Source: JANLSE01 sp038214135
GTDB lineage: Bacteria > Chloroflexota > Chloroflexia > Chloroflexales > Roseiflexaceae
Length of the DNA: 21,433 nt
Reading direction: 5' to 3'
NCBI GenBank assembly: GCA_038214135.1
Contig: JBBQSD010000112.1
Coordinates: 1-21,433, forward strand
The translations under genes were made by a program, and so were the position numbers. Numbering within the stretch: the first letter of the stretch is position 1; each line of letters begins with the position of its first letter. Below are positions 7,240 to 16,007 of this stretch, piece after piece. The notes under the pieces are model-generated. The model worked only from the letters and a program-made list of their open reading frames with translations. It did not search any database and was not told the DNA's origin.

Positions 7240-7511
7240 ATATTAGGCGATGACGAAGCGAGTACGCGGGCAGAATCGATCAGAGAGCGCTGGCCATGGC
7301 TGTGAGCTGGTGCCGAGTGAATCCCGCTGAAGTTCCCTTCTGAGCCGAGCAATGAACTGAATCAGGACACAAGCCCTTATTCGCAGTAGTTGCCTCCGGA
7401 TGCCCTCCGTTAATGGGGCTGTGAGGGTTCTTGCGCCATGTGCAGGAACTAAATTAGGGTGGTATCACGAGTCACGCCTCGTCCCTACGAGGGCGTGGCT
7501 TTTTTGTTTTT
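7240..7511 (+). promoter_or_regulatory. T-box riboswitch (tRNA-Phe sensing leader) with terminator/antiterminator
   Basis: The T-box leader makes pheS expression depend on uncharged tRNA-Phe. In stem I, GAAG (7255-7258) pairs with CTTC (7337-7340), and GCGGG (7266-7270) with CCCGC (7323-7327). Between them lies a specifier loop with AGTA on the 5' side and TTC (7333-7335, the Phe codon UUC) on the 3' side. A CCCTC/GAGGG stem (7403-7407 with 7423-7427) enclosing CCGTTAA fits stem III. The antiterminator is AGGG (7456-7459) with CCCT (7483-7486) plus ACGAG (7467-7471) with CTCGT (7478-7482), leaving a 7-nt bulge TGGTATC whose TGGT pairs with an ACCA tRNA end. The competing terminator is CACGCC-TCGT (7473-7482) with ACGA-GGCGTG (7487-7497, one bulged G), then GCTTTTTT. 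Stem II was not traced. Confidence 0.95.
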
Positions 7512-7521
7512 AGGAGGTTAT

Positions 7522-8568
7522 ATGGCGATTCTGGATGAGTTGGATGGCGTGCGTGAGCAGGCGATTGCCTCATTGGCAGCCGTCGGCGATGCTTCTGGGC
7601 TGGCAGAGTGGAAGAGCCAGTATCTTGGCAAGCAAAGCCCGCTGACGCGCCTGAGCCGTGGTTTAGGTGGGTTGGCAGCCGAGGAGCGCAAGATCGCAGG
7701 GCAGCGTTTCAATGCATTGAGCAAAGAGCTTGAGGCAACCTATGAGGCGGCAGAACAGCGCCTGAAATATGCAGCACGGCAGGATGAGTTTGAGAGTGAG
7801 CAGCTTGATGTCACGCTACCTGGGCGTACGGCTGCGGTTGGGCGCATGCATCCTAGTACGCAGACACTGCGGACGATCACGGGGGCGTTTGCCGAGATGG
7901 GCTTCCAGATCTTTGAATCACCTGAGGTTGAGAGCGATGAGATGAACTTCGAGTTGCTCAATATGCCAGCCGATCATCCGGCCCGCGATATGTGGGATAC
8001 ATTCTATATCGATACGCCAAGTAGTGACCAGAGGGTGCTGCTGCGGACGCACACATCGCCAGGCCAGATCCATGCCATGCGGCGCTTCGCTCCAGAGCCG
8101 ATCCGGGTTGTACTGCCGGGCAAGGTCTACCGCTATGAACAGGTGACGGCGCGAGCCGAGATGCAATTCCATCAGGTTGAGGGACTCGCCGTTGGTGAAC
8201 ATATTACATTTGCCGATTTGAAGGGCACCCTGGTTGGGTTTGCTGAACGATTATATGGCAAGGGCGTCAGGACGCGCTTCCGGCCAAGCTACTTCCCATT
8301 CACTGAACCAAGCGTTGAACTCGATATTGAGTGCTTTTTGTGTGGCGGAAAGGGCTGCCGGGTCTGCAAATATACGGGCTGGCTGGAGATTCTTGGGGCG
8401 GGAATGGTGCATCCAACAGTGCTGCGTAATGGCGGGTATGATCCTGATCGATTCAGCGGGTTTGCCTTCGGGATGGGGCCTGAGCGCATGGCCATGAATC
8501 TGTTCGGGATTGATGATATTCGCTGGTTCTTCAGTGGCGATGAGCGCTTCCTGGAACAGTTCCGGTAA
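7522..8568 (+). CDS. pheS: Phenylalanyl-tRNA synthetase alpha subunit
   Basis: PheS is the catalytic subunit of the heterotetrameric PheRS that attaches Phe to tRNA-Phe. The N-terminal coiled-coil arm spans about 1-90. The class II core shows motif 2 around 193-221 (VYRYEQ...MQFHQVEGL), TEPSVELDI (261-269) and motif 3 GFAFGMGPERMAM (313-325). A CxxCGGKGCxxC cluster (Cys271, 274, 279, 282), followed by TGWLEILGAGMVHP, is typical of many Gram-positive-type PheS. The 348-residue length is normal. The ATG at 7522 follows AGGAGG (7512-7517). An in-frame GTG at 7459 lies inside the T-box and is rejected. pheT is not adjacent: a membrane-protein gene lies between them. Confidence 0.97.
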   Translation: MAILDELDGVREQAIASLAAVGDASGLAEWKSQYLGKQSPLTRLSRGLGGLAAEERKIAGQRFNALSKELEATYEAAEQRLKYAARQDEFESEQLDVTLPGRTAAVGRMHPSTQTLRTITGAFAEMGFQIFESPEVESDEMNFELLNMPADHPARDMWDTFYIDTPSSDQRVLLRTHTSPGQIHAMRRFAPEPIRVVLPGKVYRYEQVTARAEMQFHQVEGLAVGEHITFADLKGTLVGFAERLYGKGVRTRFRPSYFPFTEPSVELDIECFLCGGKGCRVCKYTGWLEILGAGMVHPTVLRNGGYDPDRFSGFAFGMGPERMAMNLFGIDDIRWFFSGDERFLEQFR

Positions 8569-8605
8569 ACCCTAACACGAACCCTGATGTGGTAACGTGG
8601 TGAAG

Positions 8606-8680
8606 GGTGACATGGTGACATTCGCTTGATCGAAGCTGTACTTTCCTTATCGAGCATATTCACCGTGTCACCGTGTCACC
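8606..8680. repeat. Inverted repeat of GGTGACA units between pheS and the next gene
   Basis: GGTGACATGGTGACA (8606-8620) is mirrored by TGTCACCGTGTCACC (8666-8680), 14 of 15 bases complementary, around a 45-nt spacer. Each arm is itself a tandem of 8-nt units. No U-tract follows, so it reads as a dispersed repeat or RNA hairpin rather than a standard terminator. The rest of 8569-8745 shows nothing else recognisable. Confidence 0.6.
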
Positions 8681-8745
8681 GGTTCAAAAGGAACACCAGG
8701 TCACGAACGCCACCCTGTTATTGTCTCATATCAAGAGGTTGTTGC

Positions 8746-10875
<2,130 letters not shown>

Positions 10876-11054
10876 TGCGCCATTATTCCGGGATATTGGC
10901 GAGAACCACGCCACTAGCTGTCGCGGGCAGCGTTGAGATTGGCTGGCGATTAAACATTTGAGATCGCATTGGAACGGCCACCGAGGCTCTTTCTTCACAA
11001 AAAAAGGCTTACAACAGCAACATACAGGAATTGGAGCAGGAATCAGGAGGAGAT

Positions 11055-13574
11055 ATGCGAGTACCGCTTTCATGGCTGCGGGAGTTTGTTGATATTACGC
11101 ATTCGGTGGAGGATTTAGCTGAACTGTTGACCCGTTCTGGCCTGGAGGTTGCGGCGATTGAGCGGATTGGCGTGGCTGGTGCGGAGTTGCCGTGGGATGT
11201 GGAGAAGGTGCTGATCGGCAATATTCTGGAGGTACGCCAGCATCCGAATGCGGATCGATTGGTGCTGGCTGATGTTGATTATGGCGCGAGCGAGCCACAT
11301 ACGGTGGTGACGGGTGCGCCGAATCTGTATCCATATCGAGGCCTTGGGCGTTTGAGCCACCCGCTGAAGGGGGTGTTTGCCCGCGAGGGTGCCGAACTGT
11401 ATGATGGCCACGCCGATGGAAAAGTGAAGGTCAAGCTGAAGGGCCGCCCTGTGCGCGGTGTGATGTCGGATGCGATGCTGTGTTCGGAGAAGGAGCTTGG
11501 CATTTCCGAGGAACACGAGGGCATTATTATTCTGCCTGATGATGCGCCGATTGGGATGCCGCTGCGCGATTATCTTGGCGATGTGGTGCTGGAGATCGAT
11601 ATTCTGCCAAATACCGCACGCTGCCTTTCGATATTGGGCGTGGCCCGTGAGGTAGCAGCATTGACAGGCAGCCCGTTACGGATGCTGGATTACCCAATTG
11701 TTGCAAACGGGCCGAGCATTGCTGGGCGCGCACAGGTAACGGTTGAGGAGCCAGAGTTATGCCCACGCTTCACGGCCACGCTGATTGAGGGTGTTTCGGC
11801 TGGCCAATCCCCGCTGTGGATGCAGCGCCGATTGACGATGGCGGGCATGCGGCCAATCAATGCGATTGTCGATATTAGTAATTATGTCATGTTAGAACTG
11901 GGCCAGCCAAGCCATGCCTTTGATGCAGATCGGGTGGCCAACCAGCACCTTATAGTGCGCAGAGCGCAGCCTGGCGAGATCCTGAAGACCCTTGATGGCA
12001 AGGAGTATGAGCTTGGCCCAGATCGGCTGATGGTCTGTGATCCACAGGGGCCGCTGGCGATTGCTGGGGTGATGGGTGGCGAAGCGAGTGAGGTGAGTGC
12101 AACAACCAGCCGTATTCTGCTTGAGATGGCATTCTGGGAGGCTGGGCAGGTTCGGCGGACGGCGGGCACACTGAAGATGCGTTCGGAGGCATCGCGGCGC
12201 TATGAGCGCGGGATTGATATTGGTATAGCGCCATTGGCGCAGCGCCGCGTATTGAGCTTGATCCAACAATTCGCTGGCGGAACGATTGCCGATGGCATGA
12301 TCGATGTGTACCCACGGCCACGCCAGGATGCACAGATCGATCTGACAACTCGTGTGGTGAAGCGCATTCTTGGGCTGGATCTGGCTGCCAGTAAGATTGC
12401 GGAACTATTGAACCCGCTTGGCTTTGTGTGTGTGCTGATCGATGACCAACATGGACAGGATGGCCAGTTTGTTCGTGTGACGGTGCCAAGCTTCCGCTGG
12501 GATGTGACATTGGCAGCCGATCTATGTGAGGAAGTGGCGCGCATGTATGGCTATGATCGGCTGCCAACAACCATGCTGGCCGATGAGCTGCCGCCACAGC
12601 GGGCTGTGCCAGAGGTGGAGCGTGAGCAGAAGGTTCGCGATCTGTTGGTTGGCGCTGGGATGGATGAGGCGATCACCTATTCGCTGACCGATATGGCCAG
12701 CGTGGTCAGGATCGATGCACGCGAGGCTGATCCAGCGCGCTTCCTCAAGCTTTCGAACCCGCTCTCGGCGGAACGCGAGTATATGCGCCGTTCGCTGCTG
12801 CCAACGCTGCTGGAGGCATTGGCCGAAAATCTGAACGAGCGTGAGCGTGTGTTGCTGTTCGAGATCGGGCGGGCGTATCTGCCGCGTGATAGCCAGTTGT
12901 TGCCGGATGAACCACGGCGCTTGGGTCTTGCAATGTCTGGCACACGTTCTGTGCGTTCGTGGCTTGGTGGGAGTGAGGTGCTGAACTTCTTTGATCTGAA
13001 GGGCGCAATCGAGCTCATCCTCGAGCGATTGGGCATCGCCGAACGAGCGCGCTTTGTTGCATTGACTGATGACCCACGCTTTCATCCAGGGCGAGCGGCG
13101 ACACTCATTCTGGATTCGGGCCCAAAGGGGCGCAATAGCGATACTGGGGCTGTTGTTGGCGTGCTTGGTGAGATTCATCCAGATGTGAGCGAGCGGCTGG
13201 GGATCAAGAAGACGCGGGCGTTGGCTGCGGAATTGGAGCTGGATGCCTTGATTGGCGCGACCCAACCGACACGTTATACATCGATCTCGCGTTTCCCGGC
13301 AATTACGCAGGATCTCTCAATCCTGGTGAATTATGCGATCCCAGCGGATCGGGTCGCAGCGACGATCCGCAAGTATGCCGGCAATGAGCTTGCGTCACTA
13401 ACCCTGATTGATGTCTATGAGGGTGAGCGGATTGAGAAGGGCAAGCGCAGCATGACCTACAGCCTGGCGTTCCGATCTGCTACACGAACCCTTAGCGATG
13501 CGGATGTCAATAAGATCCGCGCCAAGATCGTGAAGGGCCTGGAATTCGATATTGGAGCCACGCTGCGGGGATGA
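11055..13574 (+). CDS. pheT: Phenylalanyl-tRNA synthetase beta subunit
   Basis: PheT provides tRNA binding and editing in PheRS. The N-terminus MRVPLSWLREFVDI is characteristic. The EMAP/OB tRNA-binding domain follows (about 45-160; GNILEVRQHPNADRL), then the B3/B4 editing domain (about 220-395; MRPINAIVDISNYVMLELGQP and IAGVMGG), the B5 domain (about 410-490), the catalytic-like core, and a C-terminal FDX-ACB anticodon-binding domain (about 741-839; SRFPAITQDLSILV and YSLAFRS). Length 839 is slightly above average. The ATG at 11055 is chosen for AGGAGG (11045-11050) just upstream; the in-frame start at 11031 lacks support. No T-box or clear promoter was seen in the 179 nt before it, so expression may rely on read-through from the pheS T-box transcript across the intervening gene. 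Confidence 0.97.
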   Translation: MRVPLSWLREFVDITHSVEDLAELLTRSGLEVAAIERIGVAGAELPWDVEKVLIGNILEVRQHPNADRLVLADVDYGASEPHTVVTGAPNLYPYRGLGRLSHPLKGVFAREGAELYDGHADGKVKVKLKGRPVRGVMSDAMLCSEKELGISEEHEGIIILPDDAPIGMPLRDYLGDVVLEIDILPNTARCLSILGVAREVAALTGSPLRMLDYPIVANGPSIAGRAQVTVEEPELCPRFTATLIEGVSAGQSPLWMQRRLTMAGMRPINAIVDISNYVMLELGQPSHAFDADRVANQHLIVRRAQPGEILKTLDGKEYELGPDRLMVCDPQGPLAIAGVMGGEASEVSATTSRILLEMAFWEAGQVRRTAGTLKMRSEASRRYERGIDIGIAPLAQRRVLSLIQQFAGGTIADGMIDVYPRPRQDAQIDLTTRVVKRILGLDLAASKIAELLNPLGFVCVLIDDQHGQDGQFVRVTVPSFRWDVTLAADLCEEVARMYGYDRLPTTMLADELPPQRAVPEVEREQKVRDLLVGAGMDEAITYSLTDMASVVRIDAREADPARFLKLSNPLSAEREYMRRSLLPTLLEALAENLNERERVLLFEIGRAYLPRDSQLLPDEPRRLGLAMSGTRSVRSWLGGSEVLNFFDLKGAIELILERLGIAERARFVALTDDPRFHPGRAATLILDSGPKGRNSDTGAVVGVLGEIHPDVSERLGIKKTRALAAELELDALIGATQPTRYTSISRFPAITQDLSILVNYAIPADRVAATIRKYAGNELASLTLIDVYEGERIEKGKRSMTYSLAFRSATRTLSDADVNKIRAKIVKGLEFDIGATLRG

Positions 13575-13587
13575 TATACCTCTCCCT

Positions 13588-13607
13588 CCGCAGGCTGAAG
13601 CCTGCGG
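13588..13607. repeat. Dispersed palindrome CCGCAGGCT(GA)AGCCTGCGG, copy 1
   Basis: CCGCAGGCT pairs perfectly with AGCCTGCGG across a 2-nt centre. It lies 13 nt after the pheT stop. No U-tract follows. Copy 2 is 94 nt downstream. Confidence 0.85.
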
Positions 13608-13617
13608 CTAGGAATAG

Positions 13618-13652
13618 GCTGTTTGTTTGCTTGTTTGCTTGTTCGTTTGTTC
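13618..13652 (+). repeat. Low-complexity GTTTGTTTGCTTG tract
   Basis: The interval between the two 20-bp palindromes is filled with tandem GTTT/GCTT/GTTC tetramers. It has no coding signal. Confidence 0.65.
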
Positions 13653-13681
13653 CTCTCTTGCTACACGCCTGCCTACGACAT

Positions 13682-13701
13682 CCGCAGGCTAAAGCCTGCG
13701 G
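13682..13701. repeat. Dispersed palindrome CCGCAGGCT(AA)AGCCTGCGG, copy 2
   Basis: Same 9-bp arms as copy 1 with AA instead of GA in the centre; the flanks also match partly (GGCTAGGA against GGCCAGGA). It ends about 30 nt before the ppa -10 element. Confidence 0.85.
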
Positions 13702-13728
13702 CCAGGACTGCTGTTTGTGGTTCTGGCG

Positions 13729-13737
13729 TGCTATAAT
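13729..13737 (+). promoter_or_regulatory. Extended -10 promoter for ppa
   Basis: TGCTATAAT combines a perfect TATAAT (13732-13737) with an upstream TG, the extended -10 motif, which compensates for the absence of a recognisable -35. The start codon follows 36 nt downstream. Confidence 0.6.
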
Positions 13738-13773
13738 ACGTTTCATGTAGAGCAATGACATGTGGAGTGTGTA

Positions 13774-14322
13774 ATGAATTTGTGGCATGATTTGGAACCA
13801 GGCCCGAATGTCCCGGATATCATCCACGTCATCGTTGAGATCCCCAAGGGATCACGCAACAAATACGAGTTCCACAAGCAGACAGGGGCGTTCAAGCTTG
13901 ATCGGGTGCTCTACTCACCGGTACACTATCCTGGTGATTATGGTTTCACACCGCAGACCTATTATGATGATGGTGATCCGCTTGATGTCCTGGTGATGAC
14001 CAACCTACCAACATTCACTGGTTGTATTGTTGAAGCTCGGCCAATTGGCATGTTCCGTATGCTGGACAAAGGCGAGCAGGACGATAAGATTCTGGCGGTA
14101 TTGCACTATGATCCCTTCTTCACTGATTTTACTAGCTATACCGAACTGCCAGCCCACTTCATCCGTGAAGTCGAGCACTTCTTCAAAGTCTATAAGGACT
14201 TAGAGGGGGGCAGAGTTGAGCCAATTGGATGGGAAGGCGCGCAGGTCGCCAAGGAACGCATTCGTTATTCGATCAACAACTATTGGGATATGCGTGCAGG
14301 GCGCTTGAAGCGACAGGCATAG
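13774..14322 (+). CDS. ppa: Inorganic pyrophosphatase, family I
   Basis: This soluble Mg-dependent enzyme hydrolyses pyrophosphate to phosphate, pulling aminoacylation and polymer synthesis forward. The signature DDGDPLD (65-71) contains the metal-binding aspartates, and other expected features are present: EIPKGSRNKYE (22-32), PGDYGFTP (53-60) and DKGEQDDKI (98-106). The 182-residue length fits prokaryotic family I enzymes. The ATG at 13774 follows GGAG (13764-13767); the GTG at 13762 overlaps this site. The next gene follows 19 nt downstream, ahead of a clear terminator, so the two form one transcription unit. Confidence 0.97.
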   Translation: MNLWHDLEPGPNVPDIIHVIVEIPKGSRNKYEFHKQTGAFKLDRVLYSPVHYPGDYGFTPQTYYDDGDPLDVLVMTNLPTFTGCIVEARPIGMFRMLDKGEQDDKILAVLHYDPFFTDFTSYTELPAHFIREVEHFFKVYKDLEGGRVEPIGWEGAQVAKERIRYSINNYWDMRAGRLKRQA

Positions 14323-14341
14323 GCGGACAACTCATTCGATC

Positions 14342-14800
14342 ATGCCGACACACGATCACATTCTCCACCGCGAGCAGCGCACTGCCTACTCAGCAGGTGG
14401 GGTCATTTATCGCATTACTGATCCCGGGCTGGAAGTGGCACTGATTGCGACGCAAAGTGCTAGCCGTTGGGGGCTGCCCAAAGGGCATGTTCGGCGTGGA
14501 GAAACGGCGGAAGCTGCGGCGGTTCGTGAGATTGCCGAGGAAACCGGCCTGAATGGCTTGGTCGAGCGGCACCTGGCAACGATTGAGTACTGGTTTCGAG
14601 CTGGCCCAACCCGCATTCATAAATATGTCGATCTGTTTCTGGTTCGCTACACGAGTGGCGGGCTGGTGCCACAGCAGGAAGAAGTTGATGATGCGCGCTG
14701 GTTCCCAATTGATGAAGCCTTACATCTTGCCAGTTTTGCCCGTGAGCGTGATGTACTGGAATTAGTCCTGCGCCTTTCTGAAGCTGGGCATCTGGGCTAG
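14342..14800 (+). CDS. Nudix hydrolase
   Basis: The protein has a perfect Nudix box, Gx5Ex7REUxEExGU, at residues 48-70 (G48, E54, R62-E63, E66-E67, G69), preceded by AGGVIYRI and WGLPKGH. Such enzymes cleave nucleoside diphosphate-linked compounds. The 152-residue size and the RWGLPKGH context resemble the diadenosine-polyphosphate/NTP-cleaning group, but the substrate cannot be assigned. It follows ppa by 19 nt, an apt partner since many Nudix reactions, or linked ones, release pyrophosphate. The ATG at 14342 has only a weak ribosome-binding site, suggesting coupling to ppa. Confidence 0.92.
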   Translation: MPTHDHILHREQRTAYSAGGVIYRITDPGLEVALIATQSASRWGLPKGHVRRGETAEAAAVREIAEETGLNGLVERHLATIEYWFRAGPTRIHKYVDLFLVRYTSGGLVPQQEEVDDARWFPIDEALHLASFARERDVLELVLRLSEAGHLG

Positions 14801-14825
14801 GCAGAGTTATCCCGAATTCCAACAG

Positions 14826-14858
14826 ACGCAGTGGTGGTATGATCACCCTGCGTTTTTT
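14826..14858 (+). terminator. Intrinsic terminator of the ppa-Nudix unit
   Basis: ACGCAG (14826-14831) and GGTG (14833-14836) pair with CACC (14844-14847) and CTGCGT (14848-14853), with one bulged T and a 7-nt loop, directly followed by TTTTT. This is the cleanest Rho-independent terminator in the window after the T-box one. Confidence 0.9.
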
Positions 14859-14890
14859 GTGTTCGTTTGTTGCTATGTTTGGAGGAAACC

Positions 14891-15676
14891 ATGCGTTATG
14901 GATGTTGCGTTGGGCCAGAACAGATCGGCATTGTCGCTGCCGCTGGATTTGATTTTTGCGAACTACCAGCTCGTGCGGTATTGCCCTTGGAAGATGATGC
15001 AGCGGCGCTTCCGGCACTACGGGCGATTGCCGCAGCGCCAATCCGGCCAGAATCATTCAATGTGCTTGTCCCAGGCGAGATTCGGATGTGTGGGCCGGTT
15101 GTTGATCTGGATGTGTTACGGAATTATTTGCAGCGGGCGTTCAGCCGCATGGTATCGCTTGGTGGGGCAGCCGTCGTTCTGGGCAGTGGGGCGGCCCGGC
15201 GCATTCCCGAGGATTGGCCGCGTACACGGGCACTCGATCAACTGGCTGAGGCGCTGATGGTTGCGGGAGAAGAAGCGGGGAAAGCTGGCATTACCCTGAC
15301 TCTGGAGCATCTTAATCAGAATGAATGCAATGTGTTCAATTCTGTTGCGGAATGCCAGGCTTTTATTGAAGAACGCCATATCGCTGGTGTCCAGTTGCTG
15401 GCCGATCTGTATCATCTTGAAGTAGAGCATGAGCCATTACAGAATGTTATCGCGGCTGGCACACTGATTGCTCATGTTCATACGGCAGGTGGTGGGCGCA
15501 AGGCACCACAGACGCCCGGCTATGATTATGCTGGGTTTGTTCGGGCGCTACGTACGATTGGCTACGATGCCAGGATTTCGGCTGAGTGTGGCTGGGATGA
15601 TCTGGAGGCACAGGCACCAGAGGCGCTAGCGTTCATGCGCGCTGGGTGGGAGGCTAGCATAGCCGATAGCCGATAG
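14891..15676 (+). CDS. Sugar phosphate isomerase/epimerase-like TIM-barrel protein (AP endonuclease 2 superfamily)
   Basis: The 261-residue protein shows the xylose-isomerase-like TIM-barrel layout with metal-ligand candidates Glu139 (TLTLEHLN), Asp172 and His175 (LLADLYH), His197 (AHVHTAG) and Glu232 (ISAECGW). These are the positions used for a divalent metal in sugar isomerases, epimerases and endonuclease IV relatives. The start is the ATG at 14891 behind GGAGGAAA; the upstream in-frame codon at 14867 precedes this site. Substrate and pathway are unknown. The last codons and the TAG stop are made by three tandem ATAGCCG heptamers (15659-15679), so the original C-terminus may have been replaced or extended by repeat sequence. 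No neighbour indicates its pathway. Confidence 0.85.
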   Translation: MRYGCCVGPEQIGIVAAAGFDFCELPARAVLPLEDDAAALPALRAIAAAPIRPESFNVLVPGEIRMCGPVVDLDVLRNYLQRAFSRMVSLGGAAVVLGSGAARRIPEDWPRTRALDQLAEALMVAGEEAGKAGITLTLEHLNQNECNVFNSVAECQAFIEERHIAGVQLLADLYHLEVEHEPLQNVIAAGTLIAHVHTAGGGRKAPQTPGYDYAGFVRALRTIGYDARISAECGWDDLEAQAPEALAFMRAGWEASIADSR

Positions 15677-15679
15677 CCG
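15659..15679 (+). repeat. Three tandem ATAGCCG heptamers spanning a stop codon
   Basis: ATAGCCG occurs three times without interruption. The stop TAG of the TIM-barrel gene (15674-15676) is inside the third unit. Confidence 0.9.
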
Positions 15680-15680
15680 A

Positions 15681-15714
15681 GTATTCAGGAGTCAGGAGTC
15701 AGGAGTCAGAATAC
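15681..15714 (+). repeat. Three AGGAGTC heptamers bounded by GTATTC/GAATAC
   Basis: AGGAGTC is repeated three times at 15687-15707. GTATTC (15681-15686) on the left is inverted as GAATAC (15709-15714) on the right. It is the same heptamer as in the GT-like gene, here intergenic. Confidence 0.9.
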
Positions 15715-15728
15715 TACGCCAAGAATCG

Positions 15729-15830
15729 CCCTCACCCCAGCCCCGCTCCCACGCCGGGGCGCGGGGGAATTGACCTCTTGCAAATCCTTTACACCCCTCC
15801 CCACCTGTGGGGGCGGGGCTGGGGTGAGGG
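15729..15830. repeat. GC-rich long inverted repeat (CCCTCACCCCAGCCCC arms)
   Basis: The 22-nt arm at 15729-15750 and the arm at 15809-15830 are complementary at 21 of 22 positions, around a 58-nt centre that has further GC-rich pairing potential. The arm resembles the repeat at about 21238-21277. No coding sequence lies inside. The remaining stretch, 15831-15949, holds only purine-rich low-complexity sequence. Confidence 0.85.
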
Positions 15831-15949
15831 AAATGAGCAACGGCCTGAGAAAACCCTTCACCTGAAAGGAGTCGCAGCAGGGGTGAGGGAACAAGGGAGC
15901 AAGAAAACGAGCGAGCAAGAATCGGCGCAATCTTTGTTCAAGCGTTCCG

Positions 15950-15978
15950 TTGACGCACCCTGGCCTGCATGCTACGAT
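15950..15978 (+). promoter_or_regulatory. Sigma70-type promoter of the WecA-like gene
   Basis: TTGACG (15950-15955) and TACGAT (15973-15978) are 17 nt apart. Transcription would begin near 15985, which rules out the ATG at 15969 and supports translation from 16008. Confidence 0.7.
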
Positions 15979-16007
15979 GCTTGCGAATGTTTCTGCTGAG
16001 TGACAAT

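Noticed and set aside
7459..7461. GTG as the pheS start
   Set aside because: It is inside the conserved T-box sequence and upstream of the terminator; AGGAGG and ATG at 7522 give the standard PheS N-terminus.
10876..11054. Possible second T-box or promoter before pheT
   Set aside because: No AGGGTGG-type T-box core, no terminator/antiterminator pair and no convincing -35/-10 pair were found in these 179 nt.
12522..13265. 247-codon open frame on the minus strand inside pheT
   Set aside because: Antisense to clear PheT sequence, with no motifs or ribosome-binding site; typical shadow in high-GC DNA.
13588..13607. Intrinsic terminator for pheT
   Set aside because: The hairpin is strong but has no U-tract after it, and an identical hairpin recurs 94 nt on, so it is better described as a dispersed palindrome.
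15969..15971. ATG as the start of the WecA-like protein
   Set aside because: It overlaps the spacer and -10 of the promoter at 15950-15978, so it would lie upstream of the transcript; the family N-terminus fits 16008.
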